A stretch of DNA of 64,000 nucleotides from an uncultured Flavobacteriaceae bacterium (GCA_905182575.1 CAJJCA010000001.1:1-64000); one strand, 5' to 3'; positions 9,266 through 18,613 are shown, numbered from the stretch's first letter. Made by a program: numbers and translations. The notes: generated by a model not told the origin, from the sequence alone.

Positions 9266-11110
9266 TTATTTACTTAACTCAATTATCATTGCCGATTTAC
9301 CCTTTATTTCTAGTTTGTCATTTAGAATAATTTTCTTTTCCTGAAGCACTTCATATCCTGACTTAAACCCGTTGTGTACCTCTTCGAAGTGATTTAGATC
9401 AATAACTTGGGTTTTATCAACTCTATTAAAAATTACCCAAACTTTTTTGTCATTATAAGTTCTATAGTAGCTGTATATTTCTTCTGCGAACTTGGGAGCA
9501 AATTGAATTAATTTACCATAATGTATAACTTCATTGTTTTTTCTCCAGTTCAAAAGTTTTTTAAAAAACCTCAAGGTTTCTATTTGATTTTTATTTAGAC
9601 CTGAACCAGTAAAAGCATTTACCTGATCACCTGGCCATCCTCCAGGAAAATTTGAGCGAATTAGGCCGTGGTTCCCGGGGTTTTTATTACTATCCATAAG
9701 AATTTCAGTTCCATAATAGAATTGTGGAATTCCCCTAATAGTACTGTAATAAATAATTCCCATTTTAAATAGATCTAAATCATTATTTATTTGGGTGAAA
9801 AACCTTGTCATATCATGATTGTCAGGAAAAACAACCAAGTTGAAAGGGTCAGCATAAAGAAAATCATTCGCTAGTGCTTTATATGATTTTACAAAACCCT
9901 TACCCCATCCAAAATCATCATTTAAGGCTTCCGTTAAAGCTGATTGTAGAGGAAAATCCATAAGACTTGGAAGGTGAGAAACGTAGCCGTCATGGTTGAC
10001 TTTTCCACGTTGCCAGTAGGACGTGATTGCGGGATTAGTTGTCCATTCCTCTCCAACTATATTGAATTTTGGGTATTCATCCATTATTGCTTTTGTCCAA
10101 TCGCTCATAAAGTCTTTGTCAGCATAAGGATATGTGTCAACTCTCAAGCCAGCTAGAGTAGCATATTCTATCCACCAAATTGCATTTTGAATTAAGTATT
10201 TCGACAAAAAGCTATTTCCTTGATTTAAATCAGGCATTGTTTCAACAAACCATCCGTCATGGTGTTCACTTTTATCAATTTCAGCGGCATGAATATCTTG
10301 AACAGCCTCCCTATTGTGGGTAGTGTTTTTATAATTGTTTTGATTGTTGAACCAATCTTGTGTTGGAGGGTCCTTAAAAAACCAGTGTTCGCTTCCACAG
10401 TGGTTTGGAATAACATCCATAATAATTTTAATTCCTTTTTCAGAGGCTTTATAACTTAATTCTTTGAATAATTTATTATTACCAAACCTAGGATCAATTT
10501 TATAGTAATCTGTTGTAGAATAACCATGATAAGAAAATCGTTCCATATTATTTTCCAAAGCGGGGTTTAACCAGATAGATGTGAATCCTAAATCCTTAAT
10601 ATAATCAAGGTGATCAATAATTCCCTGCAAATCACCGCCGTGCCTGTCATTGTTTCCGTCTCCTAACTTTTCTTTCATTTCAGGGAGCTCATCATTTTCA
10701 GAATCACCATTTGCAAACCTATCTGGTGTGATCAAATACATTACATCAGAATTATCAAAACCTTTAACAAGATTTGCATTTTTATTTCTTTTCAATAATT
10801 GATATGAATAATTATACTTTCTTTTTTTTCCTTTGTAAAAATTTATTTCTACCCACCCAGGCTGTGCGTCTTTGCTTATTTCTAAATTCAGGAAAATATA
10901 ATTTTCATTTTGTACTCGATCAACAGAGGTCAATTTAATCCTTGAATCATCAATCTTAGGTTGCAGATTAGAAATGTCTTCTCCATAAACTAAAACTTGA
11001 ATTTCAGACATTTTCATTCCTGTCCACCAAAAAGGAGGCTCAACTTTTTGGATTTGGGCGTTCACATTAAAACAAATTATAAGTAAAAATAAATATAATG
11101 CGTTTTTCAT
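9266..11110 (-). CDS. GH13 neopullulanase/cyclomaltodextrinase-like alpha-amylase (SusA-like)
   Basis: The product is a 614-aa secreted GH13 enzyme with signal peptide MKNALYLFLLIICFNVNAQ. An N-terminal cyclomaltodextrinase-type beta domain (about 20-105, PPFWWTGMKMSEIQVLVYG) precedes the (beta/alpha)8 catalytic domain. Catalytic residues are the nucleophile Asp325 in GLRVDTYPYA, the acid/base Glu354 in IVGEEW and the transition-state Asp433 in FPDNHDMTRF. This matches SusA/neopullulanase enzymes that hydrolyse alpha-1,4 (and some alpha-1,6) glucosidic bonds of imported oligosaccharides in the periplasm. It lies between a second GH13 gene (32 bp) and the sulfatase gene (19 bp), in one operon. 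Confidence 0.95.
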   Translation of the reverse strand: MKNALYLFLLIICFNVNAQIQKVEPPFWWTGMKMSEIQVLVYGEDISNLQPKIDDSRIKLTSVDRVQNENYIFLNLEISKDAQPGWVEINFYKGKKRKYNYSYQLLKRNKNANLVKGFDNSDVMYLITPDRFANGDSENDELPEMKEKLGDGNNDRHGGDLQGIIDHLDYIKDLGFTSIWLNPALENNMERFSYHGYSTTDYYKIDPRFGNNKLFKELSYKASEKGIKIIMDVIPNHCGSEHWFFKDPPTQDWFNNQNNYKNTTHNREAVQDIHAAEIDKSEHHDGWFVETMPDLNQGNSFLSKYLIQNAIWWIEYATLAGLRVDTYPYADKDFMSDWTKAIMDEYPKFNIVGEEWTTNPAITSYWQRGKVNHDGYVSHLPSLMDFPLQSALTEALNDDFGWGKGFVKSYKALANDFLYADPFNLVVFPDNHDMTRFFTQINNDLDLFKMGIIYYSTIRGIPQFYYGTEILMDSNKNPGNHGLIRSNFPGGWPGDQVNAFTGSGLNKNQIETLRFFKKLLNWRKNNEVIHYGKLIQFAPKFAEEIYSYYRTYNDKKVWVIFNRVDKTQVIDLNHFEEVHNGFKSGYEVLQEKKIILNDKLEIKGKSAMIIELSK

Positions 11111-11141
11111 TTTAAATCATTTTTGAGTTATTACTTTTCCA

Positions 11142-12419
11142 CTAGTTTAAAAAATGAAACTCCCATGGGGCCAACTCTTGATTTATATCAAGTTTAAAAG
11201 TTTCATTTTTAAATAGTGACACAAAATCTATTTTAAAATCTTGTTTTATTGTTTGAGTTTGGTCAGATAGGTTACCCAAAAAATAGGTTGACTCCTCTTT
11301 GTTGGATCTTTTAAAAAAAACAACATGATTATTGTTTGTTTTCAGAATTTCAAAATTTACCTTTTGATCTAAATGAAGTGCTTTATTTTCTATTTTTATG
11401 AGCGCAAGGGTTTTGTAAAAGTCGAAGAATTCAGATTCATTCTTAGGTATAAAATCTTTTTCGAAAAAAGGCAGCCTTTTATTAAGCCCATATTCTTGAC
11501 CATTGTAAATTAAAGGAATACCAGGTAGAAAATAAGTTAAGGCAGAAAAAGTTTTTGCCCCATCACCAAATCTTTCAAAAACAGTTCCAGTCCATGTATT
11601 CTCATCATGATTAGTTGTAAAATTCATTAAAATATGACCTTCACTATAATCCTTAATATTTGTTTCTATATTGTTAATTAGATCCAAAGCATTGTTTTCT
11701 TTTTTTGCTATTTGATTTAATACATGGTGCCCTGGCCAGCTATAACTCATGTCAAATAACTCTATTAACTCAAACCCACCGGTATGATAACCATCAGATT
11801 CGGCCAACATCAAAACTTTTTTTATTTTATTTAATCTAGAAACACATTCCTTCCAAAAACTAACAGGACAACTATGAGCAGCATCGCATCTGTATCCATC
11901 TATATTATGTTCTCTGATCCAATATTCCATGGATTCAATCATTTCATTTTGCATAGATTTATTACTAAAGTCAAGATCTGCAACATCTTCCCATCCCCAT
12001 GGTTTTCCTGTTTCAGGATTGATCGGATCTGTTATTTCACCTTTCTCATTTTTGGTGTAATATTCAGGATTATTTTCAATCCAATGGTGGTCCCATCCGG
12101 TATGATTTGCTACCCAGTCTAGTATAACATACATGCCATTATCATGGGCTGTGGTTATCAATAAATCTAAATCCTCTTTGTTTCCGAATTCAGGGTTTAC
12201 TTCTTTATAATCGGTTATTGAGTAATAGCTTCCAAGTGTTCCCTTTCTGTTTTTTTCAGAAATGGGATGTATAGGCATCAGCCATAAAATCTTAACTCCC
12301 AGATCCTTTAGTTTTGGGATGTCTTTTGTGAAATCATTAAAAGTACCCGATTCGGAATATTGCCTGACGTTAACTTCATAAATGACACCCTCTTTGATTT
12401 TTTCATTTGAGTATTCCAA
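11142..12419 (-). CDS. GH13 alpha-amylase-family glucan hydrolase; true N terminus uncertain
   Basis: The product is a 425-aa GH13 catalytic domain. Signature residues are DWVANHTG, Asp179 in DGYRCDA (nucleophile), Glu207 in MLAESDG (acid/base) and Asp272 in NFTTNHDENTW. It likely hydrolyses alpha-1,4-glucans or maltodextrins. The nominal start at 12419 is a TTG inside an open frame. The same frame continues upstream to about 12494 and reads KNIIFILQILPFFSCQEAEK, a good lipoprotein signal with lipobox FFSC, but there is no ATG, GTG or TTG in front of it (the codon before KN is CCA). Either a rare ATA/ATT start is used, or the start codon was lost or misread. The protein is therefore probably meant to be a surface or periplasmic lipoprotein. 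Confidence 0.85.
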   Translation of the reverse strand: MEYSNEKIKEGVIYEVNVRQYSESGTFNDFTKDIPKLKDLGVKILWLMPIHPISEKNRKGTLGSYYSITDYKEVNPEFGNKEDLDLLITTAHDNGMYVILDWVANHTGWDHHWIENNPEYYTKNEKGEITDPINPETGKPWGWEDVADLDFSNKSMQNEMIESMEYWIREHNIDGYRCDAAHSCPVSFWKECVSRLNKIKKVLMLAESDGYHTGGFELIELFDMSYSWPGHHVLNQIAKKENNALDLINNIETNIKDYSEGHILMNFTTNHDENTWTGTVFERFGDGAKTFSALTYFLPGIPLIYNGQEYGLNKRLPFFEKDFIPKNESEFFDFYKTLALIKIENKALHLDQKVNFEILKTNNNHVVFFKRSNKEESTYFLGNLSDQTQTIKQDFKIDFVSLFKNETFKLDINQELAPWEFHFLN

Positions 12420-12510
12420 TTGGTTACATTTTTCTTTTTCAGCTTCTTGGCAAGAAAAAAATGGGAGTATTTGTAATATGAAAATTATATTTTTTGGAAC
12501 CCCTTTGGTG

Positions 12511-14809
12511 TTAGTGATTTAATGTTTTATTTGAAGGAATTAAGAGGTGCTCATTGTTTAGAATAATTTCAATTTCTTCCCCTTCTAAAAGATCAATTGT
12601 TGTGCTTTTGTTAGAAACGGATATTAGTATTACTCTGTTTCTAAAATTAATCCTAAATGAATATTCTTCCCAATTATTGCTGATTCTTGGTGTAAAACTG
12701 AGTCTGTTCTCACTGATTTTAAGTCCCGCAAATCCATATACCATACTCATCCATGTGCCAGCCATAGAAGTTATGTGAAGCCCTTCTTGCACTTCCTTGT
12801 TATAATCGTTCAAATCAAGTCTTGCTGTTCTTAAAAAATAGTCATAAGCTTTCTCAATATAATCTAGTTTTAAAGATTGAATACAATGAATACAAGGAGA
12901 CAAAGAGGATTCGTGAACGGTATATTTTTCGTAAAAGTCATAATGTTTTTTTAGCGATTCTTTTGAGAAATCATCCTCAAAGAAATAAAATCCCTGAAGA
13001 ATATCTGCTTGTTTTATATAAGGAGACCTTAAAATCCTATCCCACGACCAATTTTGATTTATCGGTCTTTGATCAATTGGAATTTCATTCGCTGGAATAA
13101 GTTCTTTATTTAAAAAACCATCATTTTGAATATAAATATCTAAATTTTCTGAAAAAGGTAAGTAAATATTTTTTTCTATTGTAGACCATCTTTCTAATTC
13201 TGACATTTTAAAGTCTGTCTTTGAAATAATCCTTTTGAAATCAAGTATACTATTTTCTTCAACTTGTTTTAATGATTTTCTAGTAAAATATAAACACCAT
13301 TTAGCAGAATAATTAGTGTACCAATTATTATCTACATTATTTTCATATTCATTAGGCCCGGTCACTCCAAGAATTACATACTGATTCAACGAAGAAGAAT
13401 AACTAATCCTTTGCGACCAAAACCTACTTATCGCAATTAGTATTTCCAGTCCCATTTCATATAAATATTCTTGATCATTTGAAAAGTCAACATAGTTTCT
13501 TATTGCAATTGCAATTGCTGAATTCCTGTGAATTTCCTCAAATGTTATTTCCCATTCGTTGTGACACTCTTCTCCATTTGCAGTTACCATAGGGTATAGT
13601 GCTGCCCCGCCTACAAAACCCACTTTAGCCGCATTTTCTATTGCTTTATCAAGATGATTATAACGGTATTTTAAGAGGTTTTTTGCAATATGCCCCCCCT
13701 TTGTTAGATGATAAAAAGGAATACAATAAGCTTCGGTATCCCAATATGTTACACCCCCATATTTTTCTCCAGTAAATCCTTTTGGACTAACGTTTGATTT
13801 AGAATTTTTTCCTGTGTAAGTCTGATTTAAATGGAAGATATTAAAACGTATCGCCTGTTGAGATTTAATATCTCCTTTTATTGTTATGTCAGAAGAATAC
13901 CAAATTTTTATCTGAAAAATTACTATGAGATTTTAAAAGTTTTTTAAAACCCAAATCCAAACAACTCTTCATTAATGCTTTGGAAAGTGATTCAAATTCA
14001 TCACTAACCCCAGCTCTTGAAAGAAATTCTGCAACTGGAGATCCAAGACCACCAGCACCAACAATCACAAAATCATATTGCATCCCTATTTTTTTTGCAT
14101 CTTTATACTGCGAGCCATCTCTATCAAACTTTATATTATCTATATAAAATTCACAAGTAGCGAAAGTACATAGCTCAAAATCTGCTTTTAAGACTTTAGA
14201 AAACACATAAACTTGATTTTCACTTGTTTTAACAGAAGTCGTTTCTAAAAACTTTTCATTCCAATTTGAGTGATGATTTTTTACATCAATATTTATGTTT
14301 GGAACAATGGTAATATCAAGCTTTTCATTCAATGGCTTAATGTCATATTGGATTGCGCCAATTTCCTCTATTGAAAGAGAAATAAACCTTTTTGAGGTAA
14401 CTTTAACCATCGCACCATTTTGCATTTCTACCGTAAAATTTCTTTTTAACCAGCCTTCTTTCATGTTAAGCTCTCGTCTAAAAGATAAAATACTTTTACA
14501 AGTATTAAGGTCTAGTATTTCATTGTTAATTATGACCTTGATTCCAATCCAAACTGGGCAGTTTACTGTCCTTGCAAAATATTTAGGGTAGCCTTTTTTC
14601 CACCATCCCACTTTAGTAGCATCTGGATAATAAATTCCAGAAATATAATTTCCTTCAACACTTTCACCTGAATAATCTTCCTCAAAATTGGCCCTTTGGC
14701 CAAATTTTCCATTTCCTAAACTAAAGATGCTTTCGGATGACAGTACATTCGTTTTATCGAAACCTTCTTCAATTATCGACCATTCATTATCTAAAAGATA
14801 ATCCATCAT
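12511..14809 (-). CDS. GH65 maltose/kojibiose-type phosphorylase, interrupted by a +1 frameshift
   Basis: The gene encodes a GH65 glycoside phosphorylase of normal length (about 765 aa once corrected). The N-terminal beta-sandwich domain starts MMDYLLDNEWSIIEEGFD. The catalytic core contains NGEECHNEWEITFEEIHRN with the family's general-acid Glu, and GVTGPNEYENNVDNNWYTN. It would phosphorolyse maltose-like disaccharides to beta-glucose 1-phosphate, the substrate of the adjacent PgmB. Its start overlaps the pgmB stop. An extra A in a five-A run near 13,905-13,909 shifts the frame, so two pieces read separately (14809-13889 and the rest). Codons 14083-14006 encode a Rossmann-type motif, VIVGAGGLGSPVAEFL, foreign to this fold. 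Total length is not increased, so it replaces native sequence. Confidence 0.85.
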
Positions 14810-15450
14810 ATTTTAAAATCTTTTAATCTAATTTCTTTAAAATTTTCGCACACTCTATTAGCAATATTCAACTTCTCAGAGGTGCCAATTCCCACTGTAT
14901 ACATATCTATTTGATTCGCAGCAGAAACCCCTGCTTCAGAATCTTCAAAGACAACGCAATTTTCTGAATTTGTATTGGAGAGCTTAGCCGCAAGAGAAAA
15001 ACCTTCGGGGTTAGGCTTTGATTTTTCAACATCATTTCCATCTACGATAACATCAAATAATTTTATTATATCTAATTTTTCTAAAATAAATTTGGCATTT
15101 TTACTTGACGAACACAAAGCGATTTTATGATTCTTTTCTTTGGCCGTTATTATGAATGTATCAACCCCTAAGATTATATCATCAGAATTTAGATTAATCA
15201 ATAAGTTCAAGTATAATTCGTTTTTATCCCGAAGTACTTCCTCGAATTTTTCATTTGAAATTTCCGTATTAGACCATCCCAATATCAATTTTAAGGATGC
15301 GGTTCTGCTAATCCCTTTCAAATAATCGTTTTTTTCTGCTGTTAAATCATATCCAAAGCTTAGACAAGTTTCTCTCCAAGCTGAATAATGAAATTTTTCA
15401 GTGCTTGCAATAACTCCATCTAAATCAAATATAAATGTGGGTAAGCTCAT
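14806..15450 (-). CDS. pgmB: beta-Phosphoglucomutase (HAD superfamily)
   Basis: The product is a 214-aa HAD-superfamily phosphomutase. Motif I FDLDGVIAST contains the phosphorylated Asp and the general acid/base Asp. Motif II is CSSSKN, motif III is VEKSKPNPEGF, and motif IV is VVFEDSEAGVSAA. It converts beta-glucose 1-phosphate, released by the GH65 phosphorylase next door, into glucose 6-phosphate for glycolysis. It is cytoplasmic. The stop codon overlaps the GH65 start and it begins 1-2 bp after the MFS gene, so the three are translationally linked. The MFS-pgmB-GH65-GH13 order is the standard flavobacterial maltodextrin arrangement. Confidence 0.93.
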   Translation of the reverse strand: MSLPTFIFDLDGVIASTEKFHYSAWRETCLSFGYDLTAEKNDYLKGISRTASLKLILGWSNTEISNEKFEEVLRDKNELYLNLLINLNSDDIILGVDTFIITAKEKNHKIALCSSSKNAKFILEKLDIIKLFDVIVDGNDVEKSKPNPEGFSLAAKLSNTNSENCVVFEDSEAGVSAANQIDMYTVGIGTSEKLNIANRVCENFKEIRLKDFKI

Positions 15451-15451
15451 A

Positions 15452-16810
15452 TTAATAACTAATTATTTTTTTATCTGTAATTAAAAAGTTAAGTAGACCA
15501 GCTATTATCAGTGAAATACCAGCTAGTACCATGGTGTAAATTGTTTTATCTCCCAGCCATGAAGAAAGTAAGTTGATGCCTCCAATTGCTGCAATTATTT
15601 GTGGAATGACAATGAAAATATTAAATATCCCCATTGTTGTTCCCATTCTGTTTTCGTCTACAGCACTTGACAGCATGGCATAAGGCATTGATAAAATACT
15701 ACCCCAAGCGATTCCTATTAGTATAAAGGATATGCTTAAATATTCATAATCGTTAATAAAATACATCGTAACAAACCCTATTCCGCCCAGCATGAGTGAA
15801 CCCATGTGAATATATTTTCGATTGATTTGTCTTTTCGAAGTGTAAATTGTCAATAGAAGAGCAAAAAACATTGAGGAAAGTCCATAAATGCCCATATAGG
15901 AACCTGTTAAATTTGAGGCTTTTTGAAATTTACTGTTTTCAACTTTATACGATTGAGCATCTAAGTCATTGTTAAAGTCGTAGTTAGATTCAATCGGTGC
16001 AGGTGCATCAAAAACATGTTCGGTAATTGCAGGATTCGCCATGCTCCACATCGTAAACATGGCAAACCAACTGAAAAATTGAATCAGTCCAAGTTGCTTC
16101 ATGGTATCGGGCATTGATTTGAATTGATCTATAAAATCTTTCAGTATTTCATTAAACTTCTTTTTTTCCTTTATTTTATTTAAATCGTCTGGCGGATATT
16201 CTTTGGTCGTAAAAACCGTGTAAAGAATTGAGGTAAAGAATATAATTGCACCAATTCCAAAAGCAACTTTAATTGACATTGGAATCATTCCTGGCCCAGC
16301 CTCATTACTCACGCCAATTTTAGTAACAAACCAAGGCAGGTTACTTGCAATCCAAGTCCCAATACCTATAATTAAAGTTTGAGTGACGAATCCATAAGTT
16401 CTTTGCTCCTCAGGAAGCTTATCAGCAACAAGTGCTCTAAATGGTTCCATACTGATGTTTATAGAGGCGTCTAAAATCCATAACGAACCAGCAGCCATCC
16501 ATAATGTGGTAGAATAGGGGGCGAAAAAAAGAGCTACAGAACTGAAAATCGCTCCAATTAAAAAATAGGGCTTTCTTCTTCCTAGCCTCGAATGCCAAGT
16601 ATTATCACTTAGATATCCAATAATTGGCTGAACAACAAGTCCAGTTACTGGAGCAGCAATCCACAAAAGGGGAATTTCTGACTGTTCAACTCCGAGTGTT
16701 TGAAAAATTCTAGACATGAATCCACCCTGTAAGGCAAATCCGAATTGTATTCCTAAAAATCCGAAACTCATGTTCCAAATTTCCCAAACAACTAAATATT
16801 TTTTTTTCAT
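15452..16810 (-). CDS. MFS sugar transporter (maltose/GPH-SLC45-like)
   Basis: The product is a 452-aa inner-membrane protein with about 12 hydrophobic segments. The loop RLGRRKPYFLIGAIFSS after segment 2-3 and the WHSRLGRR stretch are typical of MFS/GPH-type sugar symporters. A long hydrophilic loop follows mid-protein (KEYPPDDLNKIKEKKKF). As the first gene of the operon with pgmB and GH65, it most likely imports maltose or short malto-oligosaccharides for cytoplasmic phosphorolysis. The leader upstream contains a tandem 20-bp repeat (16837-16879) and a perfect LacI-type palindrome (16955-16970), pointing to control by the LacI regulator at 6371. Substrate assignment is by context. Confidence 0.9.
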   Translation of the reverse strand: MKKKYLVVWEIWNMSFGFLGIQFGFALQGGFMSRIFQTLGVEQSEIPLLWIAAPVTGLVVQPIIGYLSDNTWHSRLGRRKPYFLIGAIFSSVALFFAPYSTTLWMAAGSLWILDASINISMEPFRALVADKLPEEQRTYGFVTQTLIIGIGTWIASNLPWFVTKIGVSNEAGPGMIPMSIKVAFGIGAIIFFTSILYTVFTTKEYPPDDLNKIKEKKKFNEILKDFIDQFKSMPDTMKQLGLIQFFSWFAMFTMWSMANPAITEHVFDAPAPIESNYDFNNDLDAQSYKVENSKFQKASNLTGSYMGIYGLSSMFFALLLTIYTSKRQINRKYIHMGSLMLGGIGFVTMYFINDYEYLSISFILIGIAWGSILSMPYAMLSSAVDENRMGTTMGIFNIFIVIPQIIAAIGGINLLSSWLGDKTIYTMVLAGISLIIAGLLNFLITDKKIISY

Positions 16811-16836
16811 TATATGATTTCCTGCTTGGTAATCTT

Positions 16837-16879
16837 TAATCTAGTTAAGATTTAAAGCTTAATCTAGTTAAGATTTAAA
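16837..16879. repeat. Tandem 20-bp repeat in the leader of the MFS operon
   Basis: The unit TAATCTAGTTAAGATTTAAA occurs at 16837-16856 and again at 16860-16879, a 23-bp period. Each copy contains the inverted repeat ATCT-N5-AGAT. The pair lies 27 bp upstream of the MFS start codon and downstream of the operator palindrome, so it is likely in the 5' leader or at a second regulator site. Role unknown. Confidence 0.75.
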
Positions 16880-16954
16880 AAAAATATTTATTTTAAAACT
16901 TTTTTCAAAATTATTTGTTTTTTTCTTTTTAAAGAAATAATAAACCTTGTTAAT

Positions 16955-16970
16955 ACTATAACGTTATAGT
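16955..16970. promoter_or_regulatory. Perfect 16-bp LacI-type operator palindrome upstream of the MFS operon
   Basis: ACTATAACGTTATAGT is a perfect palindrome. It matches the site at 6232-6247 in 15 of 16 positions. It lies 145 bp upstream of the MFS start. The repeated occurrence at exactly the two expected promoters of the same PUL supports a shared operator for the LacI regulator encoded at 6371. Confidence 0.7.
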
Positions 16971-17080
16971 TAATATTTCTGCCAATAATTCTTTAATAAA
17001 TATTATAAAAAAGCTACCATACAAATAACTTGGTTTATTATTTTAAAACTAGATTATAATTATATGAGTTTAAGTGAGTA

Positions 17081-17692
17081 TTGGTAAGATTTTGTATCCT
17101 AACAATCGCTTCTGGTGATACGATTAATTTTAATGTTAGTACAACGGGTCAGTTCTTAGGAGTTAAATCAGGGGCAGGAACTAAAGACACAGACTTGGAC
17201 GCCTTAGAGCGGATCACTACTGTTGCCAATCCTTCGATTGCCACCAAAGGCAATGCACTGTATCCAGTCTTTGGATTCGGCGCCTTGTTAAAATCAGAAA
17301 AGTTTTATTTATCGGCCTCAATCCCAAATGTTCTTAACCCGGAGAAGTTTGTGGATCAGGATACTTTTATAGGATCAGAAAAGCCGGTGACTTACTTACT
17401 GGCAGGAACGTCGATCAATACAGGAGTGTTTGGATCAAAAATGAAACCATTTATCAGCACCAAGCTTATCCCAGATGGAGAGAATCAAACCCATATGGGA
17501 GGAACTTTTGATTTTAAAGATACCATAGAAATTGGAGGCGGGTATAAGAGCACAGGTTATGCTAATGTACTTCTGATTGTAAAAACCAAGTTTGGACTCA
17601 CAGCAGCTTATGCCTATGACTTTGGAACGCCCAGTGGATCTGCGGCAATCACCACAAGCGGAACAGAAATCTTTCTGAAGTTTAAATTTTAA
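17081..17692 (+). pseudogene. PorP/SprF-family protein, C-terminal fragment
   Basis: The 203-codon open frame matches only the C-terminal two thirds of PorP/SprF outer-membrane proteins linked to type IX secretion. Examples are FGFGALLKSEKFYLSASIPNVL, then MKPFISTKL, DTIEIGGGYKS, FGLTAAYAYDFGTP and a closing beta strand EIFLKFKF. The usual N-terminal half (signal peptide and QYMYN region) is missing. The frame is closed just upstream by a stop at about 17080, so the gene is truncated at its 5' side. Its GC content appears higher than that of region A. It starts the scar region with the integrase; truncation by insertion or deletion is likely. Confidence 0.75.
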
Positions 17693-17885
17693 TATCGAGT
17701 CAGATCATCTGATTTAAGCAAAACCACACTCCAAGTATTCTATCAGTCGTATATCTCTAAACCCTTATTTTACTGGGGATAGCTGGGTTCTAATTACCTA
17801 CTTTTATTTGGGGGTTGGGATTTTAGACCAGCTTCTAAAGCCAGTCTTAAGACACTAAAGCTTAAAATTCAATTTTGTAAACCAG

Positions 17886-17911
17886 GCTGTCTGTAATGGA
17901 CAGCTTTTTTT
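17886..17911 (+). terminator. Intrinsic terminator
   Basis: GCTGTC (17886-17891) pairs with GACAGC (17899-17904) across a 7-nt loop and is followed by seven T residues. It is a classic rho-independent terminator, placed downstream of the PorP/SprF remnant and on the same strand. Confidence 0.8.
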
Positions 17912-18460
17912 ATGCCATATATGAAAGAATTAAATGTGTTTACCTCAACTGTTGGATCTACTTTAGAATTAAATCTAACGTGTCAAAATGATTTTTGCAA
18001 ATTACCAATAATTATGTTTTGCATTATTTGTGCAATAATCGTGCATATCTGTGTTAACCACTATAAATGGGTGTTAACTAAATGTTGACTTTGTGTTAAC
18101 TTTCTTTTTCTAACTATTTGATAATCAATATCTTTGGTAACTATGTTAACTTTTAATCTTAATATATTGAAATAAATAAAATATAATAATAATAAATATA
18201 TATATATAGTATATAGGGATTTTGTTTTTAACATTAACATTGTAATGATTTATGCTCGACATGCGTAACACGCCACCATTTCACTTAAGCACAACGCGCA
18301 TGTAAAGCTTATCGCCATTCGGCGCCTCAATGGCATTTTAAGATCATTTAAGAGAATATCTTCTAAAATCAATATAAGTATGCTTAAAACAAAGAAAGTC
18401 TCTTAAAAAGGCTTATTTGATCCCGTAAGGGGTATAACCCAATTTACGTCTTTAAAATAT
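17912..18460. other. Non-coding stretch with repeats and AT-rich tract
   Basis: I see no convincing gene in about 550 bp. It contains a short inverted repeat (ATTAT...ATAAT near 18024-18040), the GTTAAC repeat cluster described separately, and a very AT-rich tract around 18165-18225 with a TATATATATATA run. A GC-richer patch around 18255-18330 then contains a small GCC-ATTC-GGC hairpin. The arrangement recalls a replication or recombination control region. Confidence 0.5.
18051..18150. repeat. Iteron-like cluster of GTGTTAAC/ATGTTAAC repeats
   Basis: Copies of the 8-mer (G/A)TGTTAAC lie at 18051, 18071, 18093 and 18143, with a one-mismatch copy ATGTTGAC at 18082. The copies at 18071, 18082 and 18093 are spaced exactly 11 bp, one helical turn, so a protein could bind them on one face of the DNA. 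An AT-rich tract follows immediately. Iterons of a plasmid or element origin, or binding sites of the element's HTH protein, are the likely explanations. Confidence 0.6.
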
Positions 18461-18604
18461 TTGTGCGAGTTGGTTTTCTCATTTTGTGAGGAGTGTGATA
18501 GTGAAGAGTTTATTCCTTGGGATTATAAGGCAAAGAAATGCCCTCAATGTGAAGATGGGATAATCGGGGAGAGTGACTGGGGTGTAAGTATTATGGCTGA
18601 TTAG
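18461..18604 (+). CDS. Possible small zinc-ribbon protein
   Basis: A 47-codon frame opens with a TTG and ends with TAG at 18602-18604. It contains two CxxC knuckles, FCEEC and CPQC, 19 residues apart, followed by acidic sequence, as in small zinc-ribbon proteins. The frame stays open further upstream to about 18424, so the start is uncertain. It is only 9 bp from the converging stop of the HTH gene. Function unknown; it may be an accessory protein of the integrated element. Calling it a gene rests only on the cysteine pattern. Confidence 0.35.
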   Translation: MCELVFSFCEECDSEEFIPWDYKAKKCPQCEDGIIGESDWGVSIMAD

Positions 18605-18613
18605 ACACACAAA

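Noticed and set aside
14295-14591. 98-codon plus-strand frame over GH65
   Set aside because: Opposite the GH65 N-terminal domain, no motif; a shadow frame.
17912-18460. Possible CRISPR or other repeat array
   Set aside because: The GTTAAC motifs are only 8 bp with uneven spacing (20, 11, 11, 50 bp) and no spacers. No array structure is present anywhere in the window.
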